From: Apiotrichum sp. Y4204
Lineage: Eukaryota; Basidiomycota; Tremellomycetes; Trichosporonales; Trichosporonaceae
Assembly: GCA_025531455.1 (NCBI GenBank)
Contig: JAMYHL010000008.1
Span: 1 to 64,000 of the forward strand
DNA: 64,000 nucleotides
Direction: 5' to 3'
A program made the translations under genes and the position numbers. Position 1 is the first letter of the stretch; every line of letters begins with the position of its first letter. The notes beneath the pieces were generated by a model. It had not been told where the DNA came from and searched no databases. It saw nothing but the letters and a program-made list of their open reading frames with translations. Below are positions 12,440 through 24,086 of the stretch, piece by piece.

Positions 12440-14643
12440 ATGGCCCTTAACCTCCCAAAACCCGTGCACTCGTACGCGGGCGAGGACGAGCTGCGGCAAG
12501 TTAACGGGCGCGACGGCGAGGGTGCCCCCGAGCTCGGCGACATGGGCGAGTACCAGCCGCCAAAGCACTCGGACAAGTTCAAGGTCGGCATGATCTACCC
12601 TGCGCCGGACGTGCGAAGTGAGTAACAGCTATGTCGCCACTAGGGTTACAGCTGACAGACAGAAATTATCGACAAGACGGCGGCGGCGATTGTGCGCGCG
12701 CCGGCACTCGAGGAGAAGGTGCGCGAGCAGCAGAAGACGGACCCGCGCTTCTCGTTCTTCGACGATGAGGACCCGTACAACCAGTACTACAAGTGGCGGC
12801 GGGCGGTGTGCGAAGAGGAGAAGGAGGCAGGCGTGCGTCCGTCAGTCGGCACGCCCGGCGGGTCCGCGACGCCCGTGCCGGTTCCGGCGGCGGAGAAAGT
12901 GGACCCGGAACTGGTGGGGTACGAGCCCAAGTCGTGGGACTTTAAAGTCGATCTTCCGGGTGTGACTGCTGGCGACCTCGATATTTTGCGGTTGACGGCT
13001 CTGTTCCACGCGCGCCGCGGCCGTTCCTTCCTCTCCGCTCTATCCGTCCGCGAAGGCCGTAACTACCAGTTCGACTTTTTGCGACCGACACACTCGCTGT
13101 ACGGGTACTACAACCGCATGGTCGAGTCGTACCAGAAGGTGATGCAGCCGCCGCCGGGACTGGTCGACGATCTGGTCAAGACGGACGCGGACCCCGACGC
13201 CAAGTGGAAGACGCTCGAGGAGGCACGGAAGCGCGCACGTTGGGAGGCATCCAAGCGGAAGCGCGAGGACGAAAAGGCCAAGGAGCGCGACGAGGAGGCC
13301 AAGGTGTTCGCCACGATCGACTGGCAGGACTTTGTGACTGTCGAGACGATCGAGTTTACGCAGGCCGACATGGACCTTGCGCTCCCTCCGCCGACGTCGA
13401 TCGACAAGCTGCGCCAGATGAGCATGGCCGAGCGGCGCATGGCGGCCATGATCATGGAGGAGCCGGTGAACCCTGGAGAGGAGGACATTGTGGAGGAGGT
13501 TGAGATGGAGGAAGACGACGAGGAAGACGAGGAGGCGCGCACGCAGCGTATCAAGGAGGAGAAGGAGCAGGCACGCGCGCGCGAGGTGCAGCGCGCAGCA
13601 TTGGAGAAGAAGGGTCTGCGTATCAAGAAGGACCACGTGTCGAAGGGTGAGTGCTGCTGAGTTCTTATGTCGTTGAGCCGTGTTAACACTCAGGTATCCA
13701 GCGCGGTGGACCCGCAGCAATGGCCAAGTGCCCGAACTGTGGACAGTTGATCCCCGAGAACGAGCTGTCGGAGCATATCCGTATCGAACTGCTGGACCCG
13801 CGGTGGAAGGAGCAGCGGCGCGACATCGAGCAGCGCCGGCAGCAGCAGGCGCAGCTGCAGATCGGCGCGGACATCTCCACATCGCTGCGCAACCTCGCTG
13901 CAGCGCGTACCGATCTGTTCGGCGACGAGGAGGACGAGGCGACGCGCAAGCGCCGCGAGGAGGAGGCTGCCAAGAAGCGCAAGGAGCGCGAGAAGATCAT
14001 CTGGGACGGACACACAAACTCGGCCGCAAAGGTCGAGTCGACGTTCCAGTCCCGCTACTCGGCCGAGGACAATGCGCGCCGCCTCCGCGAGGCGCAGGGC
14101 ATCACGGACACCCCGGTGAACACCGTCGGTCCGCAGATGGGCCCCGGTATCCAGGCCCAGAAGGCTGCACCGGCACCAACGCCGCTGCCGCCCGCACAGA
14201 CCGGCCAGACGATATCGGCGCAGCCGACACGCGGCGCCGCTGCAGGTACGCGGTCCTCGCGGCGGCGGGCGGAGGACGACAGCGCCGCTGCGCCAGCAGC
14301 GAAGCGGCAGCGCGTGGACAAGCTCCCGGACGGCCAACTGTATTCCGAGATCGACTGGATGAGCTTGCACCCCGCCCCGATCGCTGCTGCCATCCAGCTG
14401 CCCGACATGCCCGAAAAGCCGGAGTGGAAGCTCAACGGCTCGGTTGTCACCCTCCCCGACGTGCCTGTCAACATGACGTTTGGCGCGCTGCGCGAGCGCA
14501 TCAAGCGCGCGGTCGATGCCGACCTCCCTGTCTCAAGGCTAAGGCTCGACTATAATGCCAAGGTCATGAACAACTCGGCGAGCCTTGCGAGTGTCAACCT
14601 CGGCGAGGGGGACATGCTCGTCATGAGCGTCAGGAAGAAGTAG
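12440..14643 (+). CDS. Splicing factor 3a subunit 1 (SF3a1/Prp21)
   Basis: Three exons (12440-12617, 12663-13646, 13694-14643) give 703 residues. SURP module 1 is at about 62-105 (KIIDKTAAAIV...DPYNQYYKWR) and SURP module 2 at about 160-215 (LTALFHARRGRSFLSALS...HSLYGYYNRM). Then come a Lys/Glu-rich charged region with an acidic run, the conserved MAKCPNCGQLIPENELSEH...LLDPRWKEQ segment, and a C-terminal ubiquitin-like fold (about 630-703). This matches full-length SF3A1, including the ubiquitin-like domain that budding yeast Prp21 lacks. The product is a U2 snRNP component needed for branch-site recognition, which suits a genome with this many introns. Both introns fall at codon positions that restore conserved residues (RKIIDK and SKGIQRGG). 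Confidence 0.95.
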
Positions 14644-14755
14644 TGTATTCATAGATAGAGTGATGCAGCACTGCATTGTACAGGAAGGGGCGATATGGGC
14701 ACAACCAAGATGATGATTTGCATTCCGCACATTGTCTACATTTCTTTTCCCCCCC

Positions 14756-16472
14756 TTAGGTGTGGCCGATGATCTCGCGAGGTGTGTACGGCTCATCGAT
14801 GTACTTCTTCTCCTCGGGCGAGAGCTCGATATGGATGGCGTCTGTGATCAGCACCCACACTGTGCAATCTTCACTCACCAATGAGTTCATCCAGCGCCGC
14901 GAGACGCGTCGTCCCCACAATCGGCGCGGTAACCGCCGGATTGGCGAGGCACCACGCGAGCGCGACCTGGGCCATGCTGATCCCGCGCTTCTTGGCGACC
15001 TCCTCGATGCGCTGGTTGATGGCGATGCGCGCGTCATCCGCCACGAGCTCGGGGTTGCGGTTACGGAACATTGCGTCCGACTCTTGGCGCGCGGACGAGA
15101 CGTCGTGCGGGCGCGTGAGGAAGCCGCGCGAGAGGGGCGACCACGGAATCATCCCCGTTCCAAAGAGCTGCGGGGAGTTAGCGGACCGAGACAATGGCAA
15201 GTCATCAGTGTTTTACCCACCTTCAGCGTCGGCACCATCTCGCGCTCCTCCTCACGGTACGCGGCATTGTAGAAGTTCTGCATCGAGATGAACGGCGTGA
15301 GGCGGTTCGTGATAGCGTAGTCTGCTGTTAGGACCCGTGGAGCATGGGACAGAGGGGAGGAGGAGGGGGGAAGGGGGAGGAGCGTCGTTGCTCATGTAAA
15401 CGCGCCCAAGCCGCGCGAGCGCTCCAGTTACACCCAACACTCACTCTGCATCTGGTGGAACTGGTACGCGTGGCACGAGCTCATGCCGATGTAGCGCACC
15501 ATGCCGGCCTGGACGACGTCGTGGAGCGCCTGCATCGTCTCCTCGATGGGTGTGTCGTAGTCAAATCTGGTGTGAGCCCGGAAACAGCTTCGCACGACTG
15601 ACAGCGGCAACTGGGGACTCACCGGTGGCACTGCAGGACATCGATATACTCGAGCCCCAGACGCTCAAGCGAGGCCTTGACGCTCGCAAAGATATTCTTG
15701 CGGCTCAGGCCGTGCTGGTTCACATAGTCGACGCTTTCGCCCGCCACCTGCTTGCGCTTCTTGACATCCTTGTGCAGAGGGAAGAAGACCTGCAATATAA
15801 GCAACAGAATGCGGAGGGGCGAACAGCCTTACGGGCTATTCGCTTCGACTCACTTTGGTGAGGACGACAACATTCTCGCGCGGCATGCCAATCTCCTTGA
15901 GCGCGCGCCCGAGAACGACCTCGGACGCGCCGTTCGAGTACATGTTTGCCGTGCTGCAATCAGCGCGGATCCTCGAGGCGCCTCCACCCCCCCCCCCCCT
16001 GACCTGGGAAAATGGAACGCGGGTTGCATTGAATGACCATACACCAGGACTCCAGCTCATCCCGCATGCTCGCACTCACTCAAAGGTGTTGATACCCTTC
16101 TCGTACGCGTGGCGGATGTGCTCGATTGACGTCTTCTCATCGAGGATCCATGACTCCCACTCCGGGTCGCCATACGCTGATGTCAGCAGGCTCGGGGATG
16201 ACCAAGATGAGTGAGTTAGCGTGAGAAATGATAACTGGACCCCAAATCCTCCCGAATGAGCGTCCTGGTATTCTGCACAGGTTCACACGTCCCCGCTACC
16301 ACTCCAAGCCTCACGCACACATGCAGCCCCTGCCGTCAATAGTCGCACCCCTTCTGTACGCACAGGATGATCCGCGAGACCTTTAGGCCGGACTTGCCGA
16401 GGCGGACTGCTGTCAGCGTGGTCGATGGTGCGGCGTACCGTAGGTCATTCCCTCTTTAGACTCCGCTGACAT
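14756..16472 (-). CDS. Aldo/keto reductase, ten exons including an 11-nt microexon
   Basis: Exons 16472-16439, 16406-16364, 16329-16319, 16176-16080, 15953-15854, 15789-15623, 15566-15445, 15321-15221, 15167-14879 and 14841-14756 give 349 residues. The AKR catalytic tetrad is present: Asp62 and Tyr67 in [10 protein letters not shown], Lys95 in VVLTK and His150 in VLQCHRFD. The C-terminal NADPH-binding part includes WSPLSRGFL and PIVGTT. The start of the barrel reads [22 protein letters not shown], but LGCMS can only be made by including the 11-nt exon 3. It resembles fungal oxidoreductases of the aryl-alcohol/versiconal-type AKR group, so a cytosolic NADPH-dependent carbonyl reductase is likely; the substrate is unknown. 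Intron 4 contains a 13-base homopolymer. Exon 2 could instead start 3 nt earlier. Confidence 0.93.
15987..15999. repeat. C13 homopolymer inside an intron of the aldo/keto reductase gene
   Basis: Thirteen consecutive C on the + strand (G on the coding strand) inside intron 4. It is intronic, so length changes should be tolerated, but it is a likely place for a sequencing-length error. Confidence 0.9.
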
Positions 16473-16789
16473 GTTGGATTGGATCAAGCTGTGCTAGGTT
16501 AGAGAAGAGGAGAGATGAAGAGCAGAGGAACGATGGGAAAGTCAACTGCGCGGTCTGACTCGGTTGGCTTGTATAATCGCGACTCATGACCGACTCTGCC
16601 GTTCGTGCATCTTGGTATTGCCGGGTCACACACACTGAACACCCCGCATTCCACACCCCGCCTCCACTCTCGCCTCCACATGCCTCCACTCTTATGGTCC
16701 ACTTTTGACTGTGTGCTTGGTAACATTTGACGGCTATGTACATACTTGCAGAGGAGCAGGCGCATGTGGTTTGTATGAGCGTGCAGTAT
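16473..16789. other. Gap between the aldo/keto reductase start and the SPO11 stop
   Basis: A 317-bp gap that must contain the aldo/keto reductase promoter and the SPO11 3' end. No gene is seen. Confidence 0.5.
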
Positions 16790-19263
16790 TTAGCCCCTAA
16801 TACGGTCTACGATGTACTCCACCAGCCTGTTTGCGTACGAGATACTCGCTGCCTCAACCTGCGTGGCCCCCAAGATGTTCTCTAGCTCGTCATTGGGACT
16901 CGAGCCACAGAGGATCTGGATCTCAGCCTTGCGGTGGAGGTGAACCATGTGTGCCAGCTCCCGCCTGCCTGTCAGATTTATAAGCAAGTTACAACTCACC
17001 TCCACTCAGAAGGCATGTTGGGGCGACTTGTGCACATCTTGATGGCCTGCTAGTTCAGAAGTGGCACGACACTGGCGACCTACCAGTTGGATATCTCTCG
17101 TCGCAAGAGGAAGAAGGCCGTCGTAGCTCCCAAGACTGAAATCAGCATAGTCTGAAGAGTTATCGTACCTCGTCATATCTGTCGCCTTGACACCGATCCA
17201 CTCGAGGCGGTCACCGAGAGGCAACCCGCGATAGTCGTCAGAGTGCCGGTTTGCCTTGGAGCCAAAGGTGTAGACGGAGAGAATGTCGATGCCGTGCGGA
17301 TCTGCATCCACGAGGGCGTATATACGCGCGTTAGGGAACGTGTCGGCGATACGTCTGAGCAGCTGCTGGGTGGAGAGGTCAGGATAGCCTTTGCCCTGTC
17401 GGGATGAGCTTGCGAAAGCGGGATGCAAAGCTCACTGTGAGAACCGCTCCGGGTCCAAGCCGCTCATCGTCGAGAAGACAAGCCCCGCAAAGGGTTTGCA
17501 TGACAGCCTGAAAGTTGTAAGTATGAATGACTTAGCCGGCTAGCTACTCACATCCTTCTCTACAACCAATACCCACTCCAAACCCTCGGGGGCATCGATA
17601 CTTGCGATCCGCTCCTCCGGTGGAATGAGAGTAGCCTGGTGGGTTGGCGCTCTAAAGGTTAAGTGGATGTACCCACATAAGTTGATGACAGCGGTAGCTC
17701 TTCGCCTGTCGACAAGGTCACTCGTAAAGTATTAGAGGCGATGAGTCCCTTGGAGGTGGCGCACTGCGGTCAATCCCTGCCAGTACACGTGTCTCACCAC
17801 ACAAAAGTCTTGCCGTTTGAGCTCGGCGGTGGACACCAGGTCGTCGATAATCTGAACAATGAGTTAGCCTGCCATGTTACTGCCACCAGACTATGGGACG
17901 AAAATAGGCCCTTTGTCTCCAACGCGGTAGTCAGAGTGGCATATCGCTGGTCTCAACTGAGCGCTCTACACATGGACTCTTGATACTGTGACGGTTGTAA
18001 GATGAATTGCCCCCCTACCTTGTCAACTGTGCGTTGGTTCCCGAACAGCTCCTTTTTCCGATAATAAATGTCACTGCATGTCAGCTTCAGGTATGACCGT
18101 CGACCCAGCTGACCGCTTTGTCACCAAAGCCTCGCACAAAATGCGCTCATACAAGATTGAGGCGACAAACAGGATACGAGCTGGAGTAAGGATTTTTCTC
18201 AGAGAGGAGACTTGCCCATCTGGACTAGAACAGCCACGCCGCCAGTACGCGAGTCGCTGGGATATACCAGCCTCTGAGAGTTCCTTGATTGTCAGCTGCG
18301 CTCCAGGTCAATTAGCTGTACCCAGAGCCCCTGTTTAGAAGAGCGATTGTGATACCAAACTCCTGCTCGCCGTCCGAGGACGAGGACTGGCTACCCAAAC
18401 TTGGTGTCCGCTTGCGTGCTGTGGAGCCGTGCCGACCTGGCTCAAGCATTTTGACGGAGTGTGTGAGTTGGGAGAGGAAAGTGGTTACAATGTCTTCAAG
18501 AAATCGAAGAGCTTTCTGTCTATGCTTTCAGTATGGTTTTTGCGAAACTCTCACTTTCGAGTAGTCTGAGGATCTTCATGACTCTCAGCACTGTCAATCG
18601 TCAGATGGGGCCAACGGATTCAGGGTATCTAACGTACAAAGTTACCAGCGCGCTTCCTACCATCCATTGGGTTTCGATGCGAGCTATCTCGGTGGGTTCT
18701 TTTGATGGCCCGGTTGTCTCGGCGAGAGGGTCGAGCGGAGCTACTTGAGGTTCCGCGTGCACCTCGGGTTCCGGAGAAGGTGGACGGGGAACTACCATGG
18801 TCGCATGGCTCTCCATCATCTTGCGGTGACGTTCCATCAGTTTGCGGAGCGTATCGTTATCGCTAGAGAAGTCGATGGGTTTAGTAGGTGTCGCTGTTTG
18901 TGACTCTTGCTGTGCTTCAACAATGACATTCTTGATGGGAAAAGGAGTGCCTGTTGGACTCGATGGAGGCGTAAGGAGAGGAGTGATAACATGCTGGGAT
19001 GAGATGGCTGAAGGAGTGTCGCCTTGAGTGCTTAGTTGTGAATTGCGACTCGGAGGGCTACAGAGTGAAGGAGTAGTGGGAAGCTGAACCTCAGTGCTAA
19101 GAGGTTCATCGAGCCTGGAATCTGGCGTAATATCCATATTTTGATCTTGCGGTAAAGACTGGGGGCCTTCGAGGAAGATCTCTAGGGACGATGCCGGCTC
19201 CAGTAAATTATCGGATAGTTGGAGCTCATGAGTAACAGAGATGAGGGATGTTTCAGACGTCAT
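16790..19263 (-). CDS. SPO11: Meiotic recombination endonuclease-like protein Spo11
   Basis: Thirteen exons (19263-18661, 18583-18555, 18519-18356, 18273-18114, 18073-18019, 17851-17798, 17763-17677, 17635-17552, 17507-17436, 17395-17169, 17135-17084, 17049-17000, 16964-16790) give about 603 residues. The type II topoisomerase-VIA fold is clear: the winged-helix catalytic segment TKRDIYYRKKELFGNQ with the candidate nucleophile Tyr323, the metal-binding VEKD (Glu410) and VDADPHGIDI (Asp466, Asp468) of the Toprim fold. The protein makes meiotic double-strand breaks with a TopoVIB-like partner. The TKR/DIYY join and the three Toprim exons are firm. The first 200 residues are low-complexity and Ser/Pro/Thr/Glu-rich, unlike most Spo11 proteins, and their link to the core through exons 2-4 is by phase only. 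They could belong to a separate gene. All core catalytic residues are intact, so the gene looks functional. Confidence 0.88.
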
Positions 19264-20531
19264 CGAACGGAGATAGTCTTTGGGTGAGTGGGTAATGTCA
19301 GTTGAAAGGGGGATAAGTAACTAGAGTGTTGAGGATGGCGGTGACAAACGAGATGAGAGTGATGATGAGGAAGAAAGAAGAAAGAGTGGGAGAGAGATCG
19401 GGGTATATGTCTTCAACCCAAGAGACGGAGGAAGGCAGCGATGGGCAGTGAGTGAGTGCTGCCATCATGGAAATACCATAGGCCATAGGGCTTTGTTACC
19501 CAGGTGGCCAGGTGAGAAGAAGACCAAGTGAATGGTGACTTTACGACGCCTTCCTCCTCGCGCTCCTAATCAGGACTGTCAACTCGCGATCACTCGTTGC
19601 ATCATTTGAAACGAGGCCCACGTCGATATGTGGATATGTGGATCAACACGCGCAACACCCCCCTGGAAAGCTGGGAAATCCCCCACGTCAACTCCGAGGC
19701 AAGACTGTGCCGATCATCGCTGACCCGTAGACCTGCGAGTCCGATCAGCGATCAGCGCAAAACGCGTCGCATGCGACGCAGCTCCGCGGATCCGCGGATC
19801 CGTGTAGTATTAGAATCTCCGTTGATTTTCGAGGTCTTATCGTCAATCTGCAGGGGCTGTCACAGAGGAGGTGAGTAACAATATCGAGGGAGAATGAGAG
19901 CAGAGTTGCGGTGAGGAAAGGTGTACAGCACGCCAGATATGTGTACCTCTTCCACTGGGGTCAAGTCTCGTACTTTTTGCTCTGGCCAACTAGGAATGAC
20001 CAACCTCCACCTCATCTCGCCTGTCGCATATCACCGGCTCTCGGATATAGGCGCCCGGGTGTGTCACGGTGTTCTGGCCCTCTCGGTAGCCGCCGAGTGG
20101 CGCAGGTCGCACAGGTCGCGCAGGTCCGGGCACTCCGCGCAGCCCAGCCACTGAGGGTCACGGAATGGAATGGCGACATTGATTGGAATCGGCTACTTGG
20201 CAATTCCTAACAAACAGGCACAACAACAGTCTCATATGGGGTCCCCAGAGTTTCCTAATGCCCTCCACCAGTTACTAATCCGCGGTGATTAGGATTTTTC
20301 CTTGATCTCGGCCGTGTCCGCCCGTCCGGCTGTGCAATGATTGAATCCTGATTTCAGAAGCCTGGATCGAGTAATCGAGTCGCGCGCGCCTCGGCAAGGG
20401 GAAAAAAGACTGGATGGACGACGACTGCTTCTCATTGCTGACATTCTCCACCTCGTACAATCTCCTCGTCCTTTCTCTCTCTACCTCTTCTCGCAACTGT
20501 GCTCCACTCACGTCCGTCGGACAGATAATAT
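19264..20531. other. Long divergent intergenic region, SPO11 and kynurenine aminotransferase
   Basis: 1.27 kb between two outward-facing starts. It contains a short repeat of CGCAGGTCGCACAGGTCGCGCAGGTC type near 20100-20130 and a CT-rich stretch before 20530 that is probably the aminotransferase leader. No coding frame with host bias and no RNA gene are seen. Confidence 0.5.
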
Positions 20532-22381
20532 ATGCTCCCCCGCCTCGGACGCGCGCTTCCCCGCCTCTCCCTCCGCGTCCTACCCCCTGCCTCCACCGCG
20601 CTCTTCCACACCACCGCAACAATGGCGACTTCGCGTGACGCCCCCATCCCCCAGGCTGACCGCATGTTTGCGGGTAACACCCACAAGCTTGATGTGTGGT
20701 CTATCTTCACGTAGGTGTTATGAGAGCTGTGAGAAGCGGGTTTGAAGCAGCTCCTCTACAGAGTTTGGAGCGGAGATGGAAAGTGGGCGGCGGCGACGGC
20801 GACTCCGAGACTGACGCAGCGCTGTGGTGGAGTCCGAGTCCGGCCTTGCTGCGTTTGTTGGCGTTCAGCAAGTTGCGGACAGCACACGGAAGCAGCCCCG
20901 CTGACCGCTGGACGTCTGGACCTAGCTGCGCTAGGTGCTAGCGTGATCGCTTGATAGCGTGATTGTCGGATCAACGCCCAAAAGCAAAGATCGCCTCACC
21001 CCCTGCTGCCAGATTCGCGGGCCGGAGCTCGTACTCACCTCCCCCTCACCTCGCCCTCATGCCGTGCTGACGCTAACCCGCAGTCCTGCCAACGTGCCTC
21101 CCGACTGCATCAACCTCGGCCAGGGCTTCATGAACTGGGCGCCGCCCGAGTGGATCCGCACGGCGGGCCAGAAGGCGATGAACGAGGACGTCATGGTCAA
21201 CCACTATGCTCACCCGCGCGGCCGCCCGCGCCTCGTCAAGGCCATCGCTGACAACTACTCGTCGTCGTTTGAGAACCTCGTCAAGGAGGGCAGGAAGCTC
21301 AAGAATGAGGAGATCATCGTGACCGCCGGTGCCAACTGTGGTGGGTAGGCTGACAGACGTTTACGGTACAGCCTCTGACTCCAGGCTCGTTTGCCGCGCT
21401 CACGGCACACCTCCAGCCGGGAGACGAGGTCATCTGCATGGAGCCGTTCTTTGACCAGTACTTTGCGACGATTGCGTTCAACGGCGCGACTCCCGTGTTT
21501 GTCCCGCTGCACCCGCCCAAGAGCGGCAGCGGCAATGCGAGCGGCGCGGACTGGACGATCGACTTTGACGAGTACCGCGCGGCGTTCACGCCCAAGACCA
21601 AGGCTGTCATTATCAACACGCCACACAACCCCGTCGGCAAGGTGTTCACGCGTGAGGAGCTCCAAAAGCTGGCCGACATCTGTATCGAGAAGAACGTGCT
21701 CGTGATCGCTGACGAGGTGTACGACTGCCTCGTGTACGATGGCAAGGAGCACTTCCGCATCGCGTCGCTCCCGGGCATGTGGGAGCGCACGCTCACCGTC
21801 TTCTCGGGCGGCAAGTCGTTCGCTGCGACTGGCTGGCGTGTGGGATGGCTGATTGGCGCGCAGCCGCTCATCTCCGCGACGCTCGCCGCGCACTCGCGCA
21901 TCGTGTTCTGCACAAACGGCCCCATGCAGGAGTCCGTGGCCATCGGCCTCGAGGGCGCCAAGGAGCACGACTTTTTCGCCACCCAGGTCAAGGAGTACAC
22001 TGAGCGCCGCGACATTCTGTGCTCGTACTTTGACCAGCTCGGTCTGCCGTACACGGTCCCCGAGGGCTCGTACTTTGTGCTCGTCGACAGCTCCAAGATC
22101 AAGGTCCCCGAAGACTTCCCCATCCCGGACACGTGCAAGGGCCGCGGCAAGGACTTTGCCATGTGCTGGTGGCTCGCTAATGAGCTCAAGGTCGTCGGCA
22201 TCCCCGTTTCCGAGGTGAGTCCTCTGCAGCTGTTGGCCTTGTATTCAGCTACTGACCCCAGTTCTACTCGCAGCCGCACGTCGAGATTGGCGAGCGCTTC
22301 GTGCGCTTCGCGTTCTGCAAGGACCCCGAGACGCTCCATGCCGCGGGCAAGCGTCTTCTCCGCCTCAAGGAGTTTATGTAA
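20532..22381 (+). CDS. Kynurenine/glutamine-type class I aminotransferase
   Basis: Four exons (20532-20710, 21084-21340, 21385-22214, 22262-22381) give 461 residues. This is a fold-type I PLP aminotransferase of the kynurenine aminotransferase/cysteine-S-conjugate lyase group: INLGQGFMNWAPPEW at the N-terminus, NTPHNPVGKVFT, ADEVYDCLVYDG, the PLP-lysine motif SGGKSFAATGWRVGW with Lys289, and the C-terminal FYSQPHVEIGERFVRFAFCKD. It would convert kynurenine to kynurenic acid, or transaminate glutamine or methionine with 2-oxoacids. The first exon begins with an Arg/Leu-rich stretch that looks like a mitochondrial presequence. A second in-frame ATG (MATSRD, residue 31) could start a cytosolic form. 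Intron 1 is 373 bp, far longer than usual in this window. Confidence 0.94.
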
Positions 22382-22649
22382 TAGTGGTGCGGCGAAGATC
22401 GTGGGCAGTGCAAAATGTACACTGGGACATAGAGTCGATATGCATTATCAGCAGTGAAGAGTGGTGGCTGACGTGAGGAAGGGGTTGTGGGTGACGGAGT
22501 GATGGGAGGCGATAAGATATGGGTCGCAAGCAGACGCCCTAAACAATCCCATATGATGACATTGGGTACGACTCACGCACTCACACCTCTGCAGCCTACA
22601 GTCTATGCATCCCAGTCTACGAATACAAGCGGCACCTCCCCAGATCGTT

Positions 22650-23652
22650 TTAGAGCACCTTCTTCTCAATGGCCGCGGCCTCGGGGTGCTTGCGCTTCCA
22701 GTCCCACATGCGGTACAGCTGCGCGACACCAGTGGATCCCACAAAGAAGTTGACCGCTGCGAGCGAGTAGTTGACCGGCGTGATGACGAGCGAGTAGCGC
22801 ACCTGGGGAGGGTTAGTCGTGTGGCGCAGGGTAATAATATGTGTGGTGGGGAAGTGGAGGCGGGACGGATATCGGTCCTCCGTCTCCGGTCGCAATTCAA
22901 ACGGAGCAAGACTGTGAGGCTGGCTATCGAACGCCCGACGCTGTTGGACCGCGTTTGGTGCACTGCTGCAGACGAGTCCACGGTCTCCAGTCCCAGCGCA
23001 GCCCCCATGCGATGCGTTGCGCCGGGTCAACGTCCGGAACGCGACCTGCGTTGCTTGCGTGGGTGTGCTGGCGGGACTGCTGGAAGAACCGGCAAAACCA
23101 AGTGCGCAACTGTGAAGGCCAAACAGACGAGCAACAGACTCTGAATAATCAAGCACGCGAGCTCCAGGTCTGCGCGCATGCGTGCGAGCCGAAGCACCTG
23201 CAGCGCCGCGCCCAGCGCACACGAAGCGTGCGCTTGGTCCTGCAATCACCACCTCCACCGCTCCAAACTCACCCAGATGAACCCAGTGGCAGCGAGCGCG
23301 GCGTTCTGCGTGAACGAGAGCTTGTCTGCCGGGCGGCCGAGGTCCTTGATACCGGCGATAACGAGAGCCCACTTGGCGAGCGGCGCCCAGAAGAAGATGG
23401 TCCTGTGGGTGGGAGGGGAGTCACCGGTGTGAGAGTGGGGGTGAATTTCATGATTTCGACGCGAGTCACGCGTGAGTCAAGAGTCAACAAATGAATAATG
23501 TCGAGCACGACGGGCAGGTAAAAGAGGAGAAAGAGTGTCAGCAGCTACACCACGTCTCGGTAGTCTACGCACTTCGGTCCGGCGGGGTGGTTGAGGAACT
23601 GCTGGAACTTGGACGCCGCGGCGTTGGCGGCGGCTCCGGAGGCCTGGGACAT
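22650..23652 (-). CDS. Mitochondrial pyruvate carrier subunit (MPC2 type)
   Basis: Three exons (23652-23573, 23402-23273, 22802-22650) give 120 residues. The MPC signature is complete: FLNHPAGPKTIFFWAPLAKW, GLxD-like AGIKDLGRPADKLS, TQNAALAATGFIW, then YSLVITPVNYSLAAVNFFVG and a LYRMWDWKRKHP tail. The ITPVNYSLAAVN wording is that of the Mpc2/Mpc3 subunits. It would pair with Mpc1 in the inner mitochondrial membrane to import pyruvate. Two to three hydrophobic helices are visible. Intron 2 is 470 bp, another unusually long one. It is divergent from the thioesterase gene and convergent with the aminotransferase gene. Confidence 0.95.
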
Positions 23653-24086
23653 GGTGGGCGGAGTGGAGGGCGGGGGAAGGGGAGCTGTGCGAGCCGGGTG
23701 GGTCTGCGGGCGTTCGACTGTACGACTTGTGCGACTGGTCGACTTTGGTGGGATGGACTGTGCCGGCGATGGAGATGGGGATGTGGGATGCTAGATGGTG
23801 TTGCTCGACGACGTCAACTAACTCGACTCCGTGCGGATGTGCTGCGGCCGCCGGCAGCGGCACGGCCCACCTCGAGCACCTGAAGTGACTCGGTGGGGGG
23901 GACGGAGAAGCCGGCGTTTGCACTGTGGCACACCCAGAATGTGGGGACCCACACTCGTCGTGCCGCGCAACGTCATGTAGCCCGTAGCCAGGCCGCGAGT
24001 TTGAGGTGGCGGGATCTCGTTGCCATTGTGATACATCCCATGCATCGCACCATCTCCCATCCCCATACAGTCCACGACAGACTACG
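23653..24086. promoter_or_regulatory. Divergent promoter region of MPC2 and thioesterase genes
   Basis: A 434-bp gap between two outward-facing start codons. No gene is seen within it; no specific factor site is claimed. Confidence 0.5.

Noticed and set aside
18300..18360. Apparent frameshift in SPO11 between LWVQLIDLERS and the next exon
   Set aside because: An intron from 18355 to 18274 with a CAG acceptor restores the frame without any frameshift.
22650..23372. 240-residue frame reading through MPC2 intron 2
   Set aside because: It passes exon 2 in the wrong frame; the spliced 120-residue model carries all family motifs.
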